Assembly (NCBI GenBank): GCA_965178125.1 | Contig: OZ237771.1 | Location: 541,205 to 605,204 of the forward strand | Direction: 5' to 3' | DNA: 64,000 nt | Source of the DNA: Bilabrum cf. latius | Lineage: Eukaryota > Bigyra: Bicosoecida > Bigyra > Bicosoecida | Shown: in pieces, positions 36,101 through 46,753 of the stretch | How the letters are laid out: the number at the start of each line of letters is the position of its first letter | How positions within the stretch are numbered: position 1 is the stretch's first letter | Program-made: the position numbers and the translations under genes | The notes under the pieces: model-generated | Seen by the model: only the letters and a program-made list of their open reading frames with translations | What the model was told of the DNA's origin: nothing | Databases searched by the model: none

Positions 36101-39100
36101 GAGCCCTGGCTTGATGCCGCTGCCCTAGTCGGCAACTGCCATCCCCAGCCCAGAGATGGATTGCTGCGCGCCTTGGACCAGGTACAGCCCGGCGGTGCAC
36201 GCAGCAGCACATACCCCATCCGCGAGCAAGCCGAGCCCCCTGCCCGCCAGCACAGATGCAGGTGCTCCCGCCTAGGGTGCCGGTGCCACCCCCGGAGAGG
36301 GTGCATCGACGGCCGCCATCGCGGCCCCTCTCCTGGCCAGCAGGGGGGCGGCCTCAGCCACTAGGGAGCACGTCTCTTTGGCCAGGAAGGAGCCAAGACG
36401 AGCGGCCTGGTCCTGGGAGCCCGCGCATCGCAGGGCAGAGGGCAGCACGGCCCCGCCCGCGTTGGCGGGGCCCAGGCCGAGGAGGGCCTGGCTCGCCCGG
36501 TGGCACCTGCTGGCCATTTCGAGGCAAGCCACCCAGGCCCGAGTGCCCTCGCGCTCATCGAAGGGGCCCTTGGAACCGCCGGCAGCTGATTTGCCATCGC
36601 CGCTGCTCGCCGTGGGTGCCTCTCGCTGCAGGCCGGGCCGATCCATCAGAGCAGATGCACTCACGAAACCGCCGCCCCCGAAGCCGCCAGGAGTCGGTCG
36701 AGCCACGATGCCGCCAGGGCACCGCCCTGCCCCACCCGCCTGGGCCCCCGCCCCCGCCCCCGCCCCCGCCGCCCACCACCTGGCAGCACTGCCCCCCTCC
36801 AGCGCCCGATCCGCGCCCACTCCCGGCCCTATCCCCGCGCCCGCCTCACCGTCCGAGTCGCTGTCAAAGCCCCCTCCCACCCCGTCCTCGTCCTCCCCGT
36901 CCTCCGCACACTCGTATTCCTGAAAGACCCACTGGGAGGCAGCACGCTGCGCCATCGCGACCAGCCAGGCGCACCGACTCACTGCCACAGCCCCCGCAGA
37001 TCGCACCGCGGCCAGTTGACCGGGCGCCACCGCCCCGTGCGCCCCGCTCGCCCGCCTCCTGGCCGCCTCCGCCGCGACTCCCAGCACCCGGTCCGCCTCC
37101 CTGGCCGCTGCCTGCAGCTCCTCCGCCAGACCCAGCGAGGCTCGCAACGGACCCGGCCAGGAGCTCACGAGCGGCTGCAGCACATCCAGCGCCAACCGTA
37201 CGCTGTTCGAGTCAAGTGCAGCCGACTGCACCCCTGCGTCCACCGACAGCCCGCCCCCCGCCCCCATGCCGGCCCCCGCGCCAGACCCAGACCCAGACCC
37301 GCCGCTGGTCCCACTGTCCTCGCTCCTTCCGTCGGCGTCCTCGCCCACGGCCCACTCAAGCGCGTCACCGCCCACCAGTCCAGCACCCGCGTCCAGTCCC
37401 AGGGCCCCCGCCACCGCCGCCTGTCCCTTGGAGGCAGGGGTGGCGGCTGCAGCAGCAGCAGGACCCCGGAGCTGCTGCTGCTGCTGCTGCGGGTGCTGCT
37501 GCTGCCACCCGGCGCCCTGTGCAGTGGCCCAGGGACCAGAGCCGCCCTGTCTGCCCGCGTCACTTTTGACGCCCCCGGTCTCCTCGTCCCCCACCTCCCC
37601 GTCATCATCGTCCTCGGAATCCAGCCCCGATGCATCCGACTGCCACCCGCCCGCCTCTAGCGACCGCAAGGCGGCCGCAGGGGATGCAGAGGGATCTCGC
37701 TCGCCGTCCACCGGCCCGGTCTCTTGTGCGGCGCGCAGGAGCTGCCTCACCCCGTCCGCGCGAGCCCACCCGTGCTGCCGCCCCAGCCAGGCCCCCCCCG
37801 GCCCCCTCCTCGAGTTGGGGTGCAGCCGGGAGGCCTCGTGTCTGGCTAGCAAGCGGGCGATGGACCGCAGCAGCTGGCGGTCAACCCCAACTCGCAGCAT
37901 GCGCTGCTTGAGCGCATCGGGTGCGCGGTGCAGGCACTGCAGCGACTCGTGCCATGCCTGCAGGCAGCGCATGCTGACGCCCGACCTGGGGTGCGAGATG
38001 GCCCGTCCCAGCCATTGCAGCAGCACGGCCCCGGTCTCGTTCGCAGCCGCCTCCTGAGCGCGCTGCCCCTTGCGCTGTGCCTCAGCGGGGGAGCACCCCT
38101 CTGCCACCAGCAGCGCTGTCTCCGCCTTGCGCACTCCCACTGCGCTCAGCAGAGTGTCTTGGTGGTAGACTGCCAGGGCGGACACAACCTGCACCACGCA
38201 CCGGCACCGCACCGCTCCCTGCTCAGCTGCATCAATAGACCCGATGGTAGCCTCGCCTGCCGAGCACCATGCCTTCCAAGGCGCCTCCAGCTGCCGCAGC
38301 CCCATGGCCAGCGCCCGACTCGCCTGGCAGGATCGCCTCGCTGCCCGGGCCTGGCTCACCGCCGCTCGCTTGGCCTGCTCCCCGCGCCCCGGGGCTGCCA
38401 GCACCGTCTCCAGCGAGGGTCCCATCACTGGCTGCTGCTGGACGAGACACAGGGTGGCCTCTGTGGCGGCCTGGGCCACCGAGTCGCAGCGGGCGGCGAG
38501 GCAATTCAGCACCGCCTACAGCCGGGGCACGAGGGGCCCGGGCCCGCCACTGCCGCCGGTCTGGGCCAGAGCGCGAGCAGCCTCTTCCTCCTCTCTGTCC
38601 GCCGCCAGCAGATCCTCGGGCCGCAGTCGCAAGGCCCTGCCCTCGTGGTGCGCCGTCCACTCGGCCCAGGCGGACAGGCAGCCCAAGGCCTCCTCACTGG
38701 CAGCGGCCGCGGGGCTGCCTCGCGCGCCACCGGACCCCCGCGCCGCCAACCGAGGCGCGTGCGAGGCCACAGCTGCGAGGCAGCCCCGCCTGAGCCACGC
38801 CCCCGCCTGCTCCAGAGCCACCGCCCTCCTCGATCGGGCCGCCCCCGAGGCAGCCGCCTGCGCGCCCGCCTGGCTGCTCCTGTCGGCCTGCAGAGCCGCG
38901 CGCTGGGCGCTCTTGGCAAATGCCCGCGCCTGCAGCGTAACGTCCTGCGCCTCCTCGGGACAGTATCGCAGCACTCGCGCCGCTACTCTGGCAGTGCTTG
39001 GCCCGTGCTGCCCCGCCAGGCCGGTGCACATGGTCCTCAGGAAGCTCTGCGCGGCGTGCACCTCGGCGGGGAGCGAGCCCGCCCCGGGGGCCTCGGTAGG

Positions 39101-39430
39101 GGGGTTCCAAGCCAGAAGCTGCACCACCACGGAGGCTGCCAGCAAGCATGCGCGCTCCTCGGACTGATGGGACACGGGCACGGGGGCTGTCTGCGGCTGG
39201 CTGGCCTGCTGAGCTTGAGGGCCGGACGCGCCACGGAGCGCGTCTGCCGCTGCTGTTTGCCCGCAGTACTGAAGTGCCCTCGCGGCGGCCTGTGCTGCGG
39301 CTTGTCTAGCCGGCATGGGTGCATCCAGCCAAGTCGTGCGGACTAAACTTCGCAGGACCTGCGGCGACCAAGGGAAGGAATCAAGCCATGGGCACTTGCT
39401 TTGCAGCGGAGCATGCTGACTAGTATGCAT
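33140..39430 (-). CDS. Very large Ala/Leu-rich helical protein (HEAT/ARM-like), family unresolved
   Basis: One minus-strand frame from ATG 39430 to TAA 33142-33140 gives 2,096 residues, with TAG as Gln at 38518, 36274, 36127, 35455 and 33535. It is made largely of amphipathic Ala/Leu/Arg helices (PMPARQAAAQAAARALQYCG; ACLLAASVVVQLLAWNP; RAAALQLARLGVMSARG), interrupted by a Gln/acidic linker near residues 600-780. This fits an alpha-solenoid of HEAT or ARM repeats. The segment with SFLRTMCTGLAGQHGPSTAR and VVVQLLAWNP vaguely recalls the importin-beta/exportin superfamily, but I cannot confirm it. If UAA were sense the frame would continue about 18 codons to TGA. The first ATG is a guess; a V/L-initiated extension is open to 39475. 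Confidence 0.65.
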
Positions 39431-39935
39431 TAAAACGAGCCTTATTTTGTCGTGACGCCCAGTCAATAATACCACTACATATTAAAATTATGCTGGGCCA
39501 CACTGCGTTCCTTGGCTTGGCCAGGGCGAGCACTTACAGTGGCTGCGACAAAGAACGGCAAGCCATTGTCGACTTGTGGGCCGGCCTGCAGTGCCTGGCA
39601 GGATACCCTCCACGCTACTGGGCTATTTCCGAATGAATGTAAATAATCATGTGCGTTCTGCCATGCCTTGGATGACGGATCCCCAGAGACATGAACACAC
39701 TAGATCGCGCTCCTGAACCTCCGAATGTGTTCGTCGACTCCTCCTCCCCCCTGCATCACGAGGATAGCTGATACTACTCAACTAAATAAAGCCTGTATTG
39801 AGTGGGGCAAGTCAATAAGTGGAGCACAGGGCACGAGAAATGGGGTCATTTTTGAACTAAGTGGTTGCAACCACTGCAATCGCAGAGTGAAGAAGAAGAC
39901 ACAAATAAGCCGTTGCCCAAACAGCAAATATTGCG
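39431..39935. other. Divergent intergenic region, 505 bp
   Basis: This AT-rich spacer lies between the divergent starts of the large helical gene (minus) and the TMEM218-like gene (plus). No convincing ORF, repeat or RNA gene is seen. It probably holds both promoters. Confidence 0.5.
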
Positions 39936-40451
39936 ATGTCCTCGAGCGGTGATCGAAATGTTATCGTCACTACTGATGGAACCGAATACGTGGAACGGGA
40001 AGATGGGCAGAGGATACTCGGCTTGGGAGTAGGGACATTTATTTCAGTCGTGGTTATCATCGTTGCTTTTGCGTTGTCGGCAGTTGGGCGAGGAACGAAC
40101 ATGAGGCTATTGATGAATACAGTTGGGATCACACTTGTAGGAATGACAATATTATTCCTATGGCTGGTACCCAGGGAGTCAGCCTTTGAGCCAGTCATTG
40201 ATACGGGCGCAGATGTGAGGCTCGCGTATAGCTGTTCGGGTGCTATGATAGTCTTTACCCAGCGTATCAACCCTACTTGTTCGACCTTTCGATTTCTTCT
40301 GTACCTGCAGAAACCTACGTAGACGTTCTATATTGGGCTCGTGTTCATAGTCTTGCTCATGTTCCTGTCGCTATTAGGTTCGCTTGCGGTATTGGCAGGC
40401 ATGGCTTGCCTCACACCAAAGACAGCGGTGCCACTAGCATACGAGCTGTAA
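39936..40451 (+). CDS. TMEM218: TMEM218-like ciliary membrane protein
   Basis: Exons 39936-40214 and 40311-40451 flank a 96-bp phase-0 intron (GTGAGG to CCTGCAG), giving 139 residues and a TAA stop. There are three hydrophobic spans: LGVGTFISVVVIIVAFALS, MNTVGITLVGMTILFLWLVP and YIGLVFIVLLMFLSLLGSLA. Span order and joints match TMEM218: a Gly-Val-Gly start, a LFP-like turn (FLWLVPRESAFEP against LLLFPRAGEFPAP), and FYIG against FFIG opening the third span. TAG at 40320 is read as Gln just before the third span. Without readthrough the protein would lose that span. TMEM218 belongs to the ciliary transition-zone set linked to Joubert and Meckel syndromes in humans, so the host probably builds cilia. 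Confidence 0.75.
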
Positions 40452-40568
40452 TCGTTGGATTGTATCAACCACATCAGTATCGTGGCGCTGAAAAGGTCGG
40501 GTCCACTGTATTGGTGGAGACCACAGCAACGAGTCCCACAGCGGTGGCGGGGCATGCCAGTGGCACGC

Positions 40569-41445
40569 TCAGAACTTTTCTTTCGATGGCCGCACATCCA
40601 GTTCGTGGGTCCAGCAAGAAGGAGGCTGGTCATGCAGAGCCATGTAGGTGCTCGCGATGGCATCCGGCGCGATGAGCGTGGCCTTGTCTCGCCCCTCGTA
40701 CCTGCCGGGCAGATCCACCTGCCCATCCACGATCAGGTGAGCCACGTGGATGCCCTCAGGCTGCAGACGCCTCGCCATGGACTAGGCAGTGGCTCGCAGT
40801 GCGAACTTGGGCGCTGCCAGCCCCAGGAACTTGGCCCCTCCGCGGAGAGAGGCCGTGGCCCCTGTGAAGAAGATGGAACCCTTGTGGGACGACGAATCCA
40901 GCCCTGCAGCCTCTCCCCGAGCCAGCATCTCCTTGGCGGCGCGCTGGCCCACTGTGAATCCAGCGAGAGCCCCGACGTCGAAGGCGGTCCGCATGTCCGC
41001 TGGTGTGATGTCAAGGAGATCTTTCGGGATGTACGAGCTGCGAAGAACGGGGACATCCGACAGCGCGTATCAGAGTTGGACAAATTTTGTTGATTTGGCC
41101 GCTTAAGAGTTGCCCAAAGCTGTGGTACTGCGTGGCACCTTGCACTTACCCCGCATTATACAACACGAAGTCCAGCCTGGCTCCATCTTCCAGGAAGCGG
41201 TCAAAGATGCCATTCACAGCCGCGGGATCAGTAACATCGCACGACATTGCAACCAGATTTGCCTGCACGCCCGCGTCGGACTCGGTCACGAGCTTGTCGA
41301 GCTTTGCTTGCGTTCGCGCAATAATACCGACGCGAACCCCACGGCCCGCCAGCGCCCTCGCAGTTGCAATACCAATCCCCGGCCCAGCTCCGAATACAAG
41401 AGCTAACTTTTTTGATACCTTTGCGCCTGCTGCAACCGCTGCCAT
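40569..41445 (-). CDS. Short-chain dehydrogenase/reductase (bacterial-type SDR)
   Basis: Exons 41445-41150 and 41037-40569 on the minus strand flank a 112-bp intron (GTAAGT donor, phase 2), giving 254 residues and TGA. The Rossmann nucleotide-binding motif GAGPGIG is at residues 19-25, CDVTDPAAV follows, and NAG is split by the intron. The C-terminal half (GSIFFTGATASLRGGAKF; ARRLQPEGIHVAHLIVDG; WTHELDVRPSKEKF) closely resembles a bacterial SDR subfamily whose signature includes KFALRALAQSMARELGP. TAG at 40784-40782 (residue 184) falls exactly on that Gln (KFALRATA-Q-SMARRL). The usual catalytic Tyr of YxxxK appears to be Leu (LAAPK), so activity is uncertain. The bacterial-like sequence with an acquired intron suggests old lateral transfer, which needs a tree. 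Confidence 0.88.
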
Positions 41446-41617
41446 GGTTTAAATATGAAGCAGTGCGCCGGAAACATGTCAAAATTGCGGCGTGACGTCC
41501 CAACACTCGGAGCCACCGCCGGCGGCTTCCACCGCTGCCAGTGGCAGAAGCCTCGTGACTCAGAGCCTACAACCTGGCCTGGCCCGCGGCAGACCAGCGT
41601 TTAAATTGGACTATCAT

Positions 41618-42928
41618 TCAATCGCTTCGCAGTTCTCCCTCTGCGTCCCCAAGCTCACTCCATCGAATGCCCCCTTGCACACGCTCCACGACCCCGACGC
41701 ACTGCTCGCTGACTGTAAGCTCACCATCCCCGGGCAGCAGGCATGTGCAGCGCGGGTCTTTGCTTCGACTCAGCCGCAATAACACGGCTGCCCGCACTCC
41801 TTCCCTGCGCCCAGCAGGCACACTCGCCCCGCCCCTATCCCATGCCGCCTGCAGCAGCCCGGCCACGGCCCTGTCCGCCCTCGACCCACGCGTGGCCTGC
41901 AGAGCTTCTGGACAGGCTCTGTCCCCGGGTGGCGCTTTCCCCATCGGTAGGAAGGTCACCAGCACCCTGCCACCCGCCCCTGCCCCCCTGCGCGCCCCCT
42001 CGTCCGCCCTGGCCAGCTAGTACAGCTCCTGCGCTGACGGCACACCTGCACGGCCCTGCGCCTGTCGAGGCACCAGTGCAACTAGCACAAAAGGGGCTCC
42101 CCCGCCTCCTCCGCCTCGACCGCCCCCCGATGGGGGCTGCAACAGCGCCGGCACCAACGGGGCCACGCTCGGGGCATGCCTGCGCACGAGGTCGGACAGA
42201 TCGCGAGGCACCCACGTCGCCTGCGAGAAGGGAGTCGGAGCTGAGCCTGCTTCTACCGAAGACTTCTACCTCGCGTCACCGCTGCTATTGCGCCCACTGC
42301 CGCCGCTATTTTCGCGCGAGGATTTAGTAGCTTTCGCGGTGCCAGACCTCGTCGGATCCGCCTCTGCAGATCGCCTGTTGGCTTGTGGGGGCGGACCGTC
42401 TGCGTCCTTCTGCTACAATGCTAACAATACTGCAAGCAATCCACCGAGTAATATGGCTAGCATTGTTGGGCTCTGCATCACTTGCTGCAGGAAAAGCTCA
42501 AAATACCCCATTTGGGGGCCTCGCTCCGAACGATAATAGCCACTCCCGCTACCCCACGAACCCCGTTGGTGGTGAACGTGCCGCAGCTAGTCATACTCTC
42601 TTCGCTTTACTGGGTCGCTGAGCACCTCGTGCGCCTCCCTGAGCTTTATGAATGTCTCTTCATCGCCGCCTTTGTCTGGATGCAAATCCCTAGCTAACTT
42701 CCTGAAAGCTCTCTTGATTTCTGGTTCGGAAGCTTCCTTATTTATACCTAGTACTGCATAGTGGTCCTGAGATACGTCGGGCGGGGGACTGGTAGCCTGC
42801 CGGTAGCTGCGTTGCCTGTGCTGGCGCTGGTGTCCAGTGTAGAAGAAGCGCTGGCGCTGTGCCTCGCAGGTTGATAAAACAACGCACCAAATAAGGAGAG
42901 CAGATGCAGCAAAGGGTACTAGTTTCAT
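41618..42928 (-). CDS. DnaJ/Hsp40 co-chaperone with signal peptide and membrane segment
   Basis: One minus-strand frame from ATG 42928 to TGA 41620-41618 gives 436 residues, with TAG as Gln at 42589, 42415, 42268 and 42019. A signal peptide ([19 protein letters not shown]) is followed by a J domain at residues 55-115 ([20 protein letters not shown]) with the Hsp70-activating HPD at 83-85. The domain ends RREYD-Q-LRH. The first TAG is residue 114, on the Q of the common YDQ ending. A hydrophobic segment [16 protein letters not shown] follows near residue 156, then a Ser/Gly-rich linker and a C-terminal domain of about 200 residues that I do not recognise. This architecture suggests an ER-membrane J protein with a lumenal J domain recruiting BiP. 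The standard code would truncate it right after the J domain. Confidence 0.87.
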
Positions 42929-43052
42929 TGCAAGTACTGCTTTGTTTGCAGTCGGGCATTGTGAGGCTCCGAATCCTTTTCAAAAATAGGCCTAGATGTT
43001 TTCCGCCAGTGGTAGTGCTATGCAGGTAACCAGCTCAAAAGAAGCACTTGCA

Positions 43053-44437
43053 TCAACGCTTGACCCACTGGAACTTCTTCCTGGCCTTCTTGCGGCCTGG
43101 CTTCTTCCTCTCCACCATGCGCGGGTCCCTCCGCAGCATCCCCAGCCGCTTGAGCTGCGGCTGCAACCCGGGATCGAACCTCGCTAGCGCCCTCGCCAGC
43201 CCGTGCTTCACAGCTCCTGCCTATCCGCTGGGTCCGCCCCCCTTCACGTCCACACGCACGTCAAAGGCCCCCGCGATGCCCAGGGTCAGCAGGGGAGAGA
43301 GCGCCTCCCGCCGGTCCTCCATCAGAGGGAACACCTCGTCCAGCCGCTTCCGGTTCACTGACACGGAACCGTCGCCCAGCCGAACCAGTACGTTCGCCTG
43401 GGCCGTCTTGCGCGCCCCCCTAGCCCCCGCCCACCCTCTGCTGGAGCGGCGCGGAGCCCGGATGAGCGTCTGCTCCATGCGCACCTGCTTGCGGGAGGCC
43501 CCCCCTCCCGCGGCGCCCCCGTCCGTCTCCTCGCCCTCGGAGCGAGCCATCTCGAATAGCATCCAGAAAGGCATCGCGCGTGGGGTGCGCACCGATGGGT
43601 CCCAGTCCAGGCTGCTCACGTACCCCGTGCCAGTGAGCATGCGCTGCAGGTAGGGGTCGTTAAGCACCTTCTCGCGCTCCTCGGGCCGAAGGGTGTCGAG
43701 GCCAGCCGACAGGCGACGGCCCACTTCCTCCGGGCGAGTGCCTTCCACTGCAGAGCCGGGGCCTGCACCGCCCCCGTACGCTGCTGTTCGCACCGCCGCG
43801 TCTTCCTCCAGCTGGCCCCCCGCCACTGCTGATCCGTCAGCGCCCGCCGCGACAAAGTCGACCTCGTCCTTGCTCAGCTGAAAGGCCGCCGATTTGCCGC
43901 GAGAACCAGACTGGGCCTCAGCCCTGAGACGCTCTTGCTCAGCGCGAGCATGCGATCGTGCAAGCCTATCCGAAGCCAATTCGTAGTCCGTAGGAGAGGC
44001 AACATGCCGAATGTTGCCCAACTCGTCTTCTACCTGCGGTGGTACAGTGGAGTCCAAGAGCGTAAGTCATCATTCAACATGCTACGATACGATCAATCGG
44101 CTCATGAAGTGGTACACCGTGCCACACTCGGGCTCACCTCAACTTCCTCGAGCAGCTGCCAAGAATCCTTCCCATTTTCGCCAGGAATTCGCTTCATGAC
44201 TCCATGCACGTGCCTTGGTGGCTTGCTTAGCTCTTCAGCCCGAGTTTGCTGGCTAGATTCCTTCCCAGCGTCTCGCTGAGGGTCCCACTCCCAATCATCA
44301 CGAAGGCCGCTCTGCCATCTCCGAGCTGCAACACACCTTCCGCTCAACTAGCCAGCAGATGGAACCAATCCGTGAGAAACATTACTAACAACTTTTGAAA
44401 GCGCCCTAAGTCGACCGACAGCCTACGCCACCCGCAT
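43053..44437 (-). CDS. MRPS9: Mitochondrial small-subunit ribosomal protein uS9m
   Basis: Exons 44437-44138 and 44033-43053 (minus) flank a 104-bp phase-0 intron with a GTGAGC donor, giving 426 residues and TGA. The start [20 protein letters not shown] is basic and amphipathic, like a mitochondrial presequence. The C-terminal domain is clear uS9: [61 protein letters not shown] and the end [11 protein letters not shown] at 43223-43221 (residue 371) sits on the invariant Gln of GGGxSGQAGA, known from E. coli RpsI through to mitochondria. Other TAGs are at 44425 and 44350 in the presequence. Length is similar to human MRPS9 (396). The conserved basic C-terminal tail reaches the decoding site in known ribosomes. 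This is the strongest single proof that UAG means Gln. Confidence 0.96.
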
Positions 44438-44603
44438 GGGGCACCGAAAACTACTGCTGGCCGCGAGACTGTAATTCACTGTTAGTAAGGTGCGAAATGC
44501 AGCCCGAATGCGGCTCGGCTGTCGACAACCAGGCGACAACCACAGTCGGAGAGCTAGCCACTGCAATCAAATGATTTTGATTCGTAGGAAGTAGTGCGTC
44601 TCA

Positions 44604-46589
44604 TCACTCATCGTCATCCGAACCGCTGTCCCCTCCGGCTCCCCCGTCCTCGTCTTCGTCCTCGTCATCATCACTGGAGCTCTCGTTGCCCCCGCCCTCC
44701 TCGAAATCAGAATCCTCTTCGTCCTCGTCCTGCATGGCCGCCGCCCCACCCGTCGCCGGTCCATCGTCATCATCGGCTCCCACTGCCACCTGGTACCTCT
44801 GGCCCTTGGTGCCCTGCTGCTCGTCCGTGGTTACCGACAGCTTCTTGCCGCGCAGGAAGCGGACCAGACCCGCGTGCTCCCGGCGCTCGATGGACGTGAA
44901 TGTGTACTCGCGCCCCTGCTCCCCGCCGGCCCCCCTGCACCGAATGACCATGTCGAACGTTCTCGAGGCCACCCCTGCGGCCCCCATGCCCATGCGCTGC
45001 ATCTCGATGCCCAGGATCTCCGAGTGACGAATGGACGTGGCCGGCTTGTGGATGAAGAAGAAGGACCGGTCCAGGGGGAACAACAGTCCGTCGTTGCCCT
45101 TGAGCGCGCTCCGGAATGCCTTGTGCCCCGTGCGACTCACGAACTCGCCCGTCTTGAAGATGCGCTTGCCCGTGATGTTCCTCAGCAGCGAGGCCACCAC
45201 CTTGGGCAGCTCGCCCTCCACCTTGGCCGGGATGTTGCCGTACTTGCTCTTGCGCGCATCGGCGCTCGCCAGCACGTCAATGGCGGCGTGCACCACGTCC
45301 AGCTGCATGACCAGGTGGGGGTACCTCTGCTGGCCCTGCCGGATGGGGTCGTCGAGAGAGATGACCACGTTCACACGGGTGCTGTCTGCCGTGGTCTGAG
45401 AGGGGCGCGGCAAGTAGTACATGCGGCTGATGCTCTTGTAGGCCAGTCGGTACTCGTAGGTCTTCCCGACCATGCGCATGGCCGTGGGATACATCTCGAT
45501 CTTGTACCTTCCCCTCGGGGTCAGGAAGAGCGCCTGCGACTCGGGGATCTCCGCCACCAGGTCACCGGAGGACTCCGCCCCGCCCAGGTCTGCCACTTTG
45601 GCCATGGCTGCCTGCAGCGCCTCCCCCGCGGTCTTGCCCTCGCCCAATTCCTTGGCTTGTTCCTTGAGCTCGGGATGCTCGGGGGGCACCCACAGCTTCA
45701 TTTCCATGAGCACCTCGTCCTCGGGGCCTGCGGTATCATCGGCCTCATACTGAAGAGACACCTCCCCGCGACCGGGATAAGCCAGGTGGGCCAGTCCGTC
45801 CAGCGGCAAAAAACACATGGGCCGGCCCTTGGGGTCGTGCAGCTCCAGGCGCTTGCCAACCACTGTGGGCTCACCCCAGTTGCCCCCGCCGACCGCCATA
45901 GTCCCGTCTGTCAGAGCAACCCTCCCTTCCAGAGCTGTGTCGAGCGCCTCGGACAGGCGCTGCCTGGACCTAGGGTCGAATCCATCCAGCACCAGAAGCT
46001 TGTCGCTGGCCCCGCGGATTCGAAGCTGGGCGCGAGCCGGACCCTGCGGGATCCACTCGAGGGACTTGATATCACCTGACTTGACCTGTGAGTGCAAGAT
46101 GATTTAGACTATTCGTGGAATGTGCGTGATTGAATTTGGAGGCGCGGATAGCGAGCGGGACACTAGGAGGAACGCCGCGTGCTCGATCGGCGACCGGCGA
46201 ATTGCTGCCGCAATTCCACTCACTTTCTCGATTCTGCCATCATCATTTCGCCACGTAATTCCCTTGTCGGCTATATCGACGGTTCCAAGGTTCTGCGTGC
46301 ACCGCAGGTGAGAAAGGGTTCGCTATCAGCACGTGGCAGACGAAAGGATACGCAGGAACACGCACGGCATATACCTGGACAAACACTTCAAACGAAGAGT
46401 AGACAAAAAGTGTTTATAGGTGTTGACAAGACGAATGTCCCCTTGTCTCACTGTGGTGGCTCCGCACAAGAGGATATTTCGGAAAGCAACAATCACGTTC
46501 GACTTCGCAGACGATGCAGCTGAAGACGAGGATGAACTAGATTCCATGGGAGCCTGTTCGCTCTTTGATTCTACTGCCGAAGCCGCCAT
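44604..46589 (-). CDS. SSRP1: FACT complex subunit SSRP1/Pob3 without HMG box
   Basis: Three minus-strand exons, 46589-46452, 46292-46224 and 46085-44604, have introns of 159 and 138 bp (GTGAGA and GTGAGT donors, both phase 0), giving 562 residues and TGA. Exon 2 (NLGTVDIADKGITWRNDDGR) and the start of exon 3 form the N-terminal PH-like domain. LTPRGRYKIEMYPTAMRMVG and VISLDDPIRQGQQRYPHLVM lie in the SSRP1 family core. LLFPLDRSFFFIHKPATSIR and FTSIERREHAGLVRFLRGKK form the Rtt106-like middle domain. The C-terminus is a long acidic Ser/Asp/Glu tail ending DSGSDDDE. There is no HMG box, as in yeast Pob3 (about 552 residues) and unlike animal SSRP1. With Spt16 it would handle H2A-H2B during transcription and replication. 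The gene has no in-frame TAG. Its start is 164 bp from the divergent sphingosine kinase gene. Confidence 0.96.
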
Positions 46590-46753
46590 CCAATTTATTG
46601 CAAGCTGAAGGTGCTCTTGACTTTGCTCTTTTTGTTTCAAAAGTTGCCTGCTGCGAGTGTGTGATGAGTGAGTCTCAGAGGCACATAAACTGCCAGATAC
46701 CACAATAATAAGTCAGCTAAAACAATATTTTCTCAAGAGTTTGTTGAATTGCA

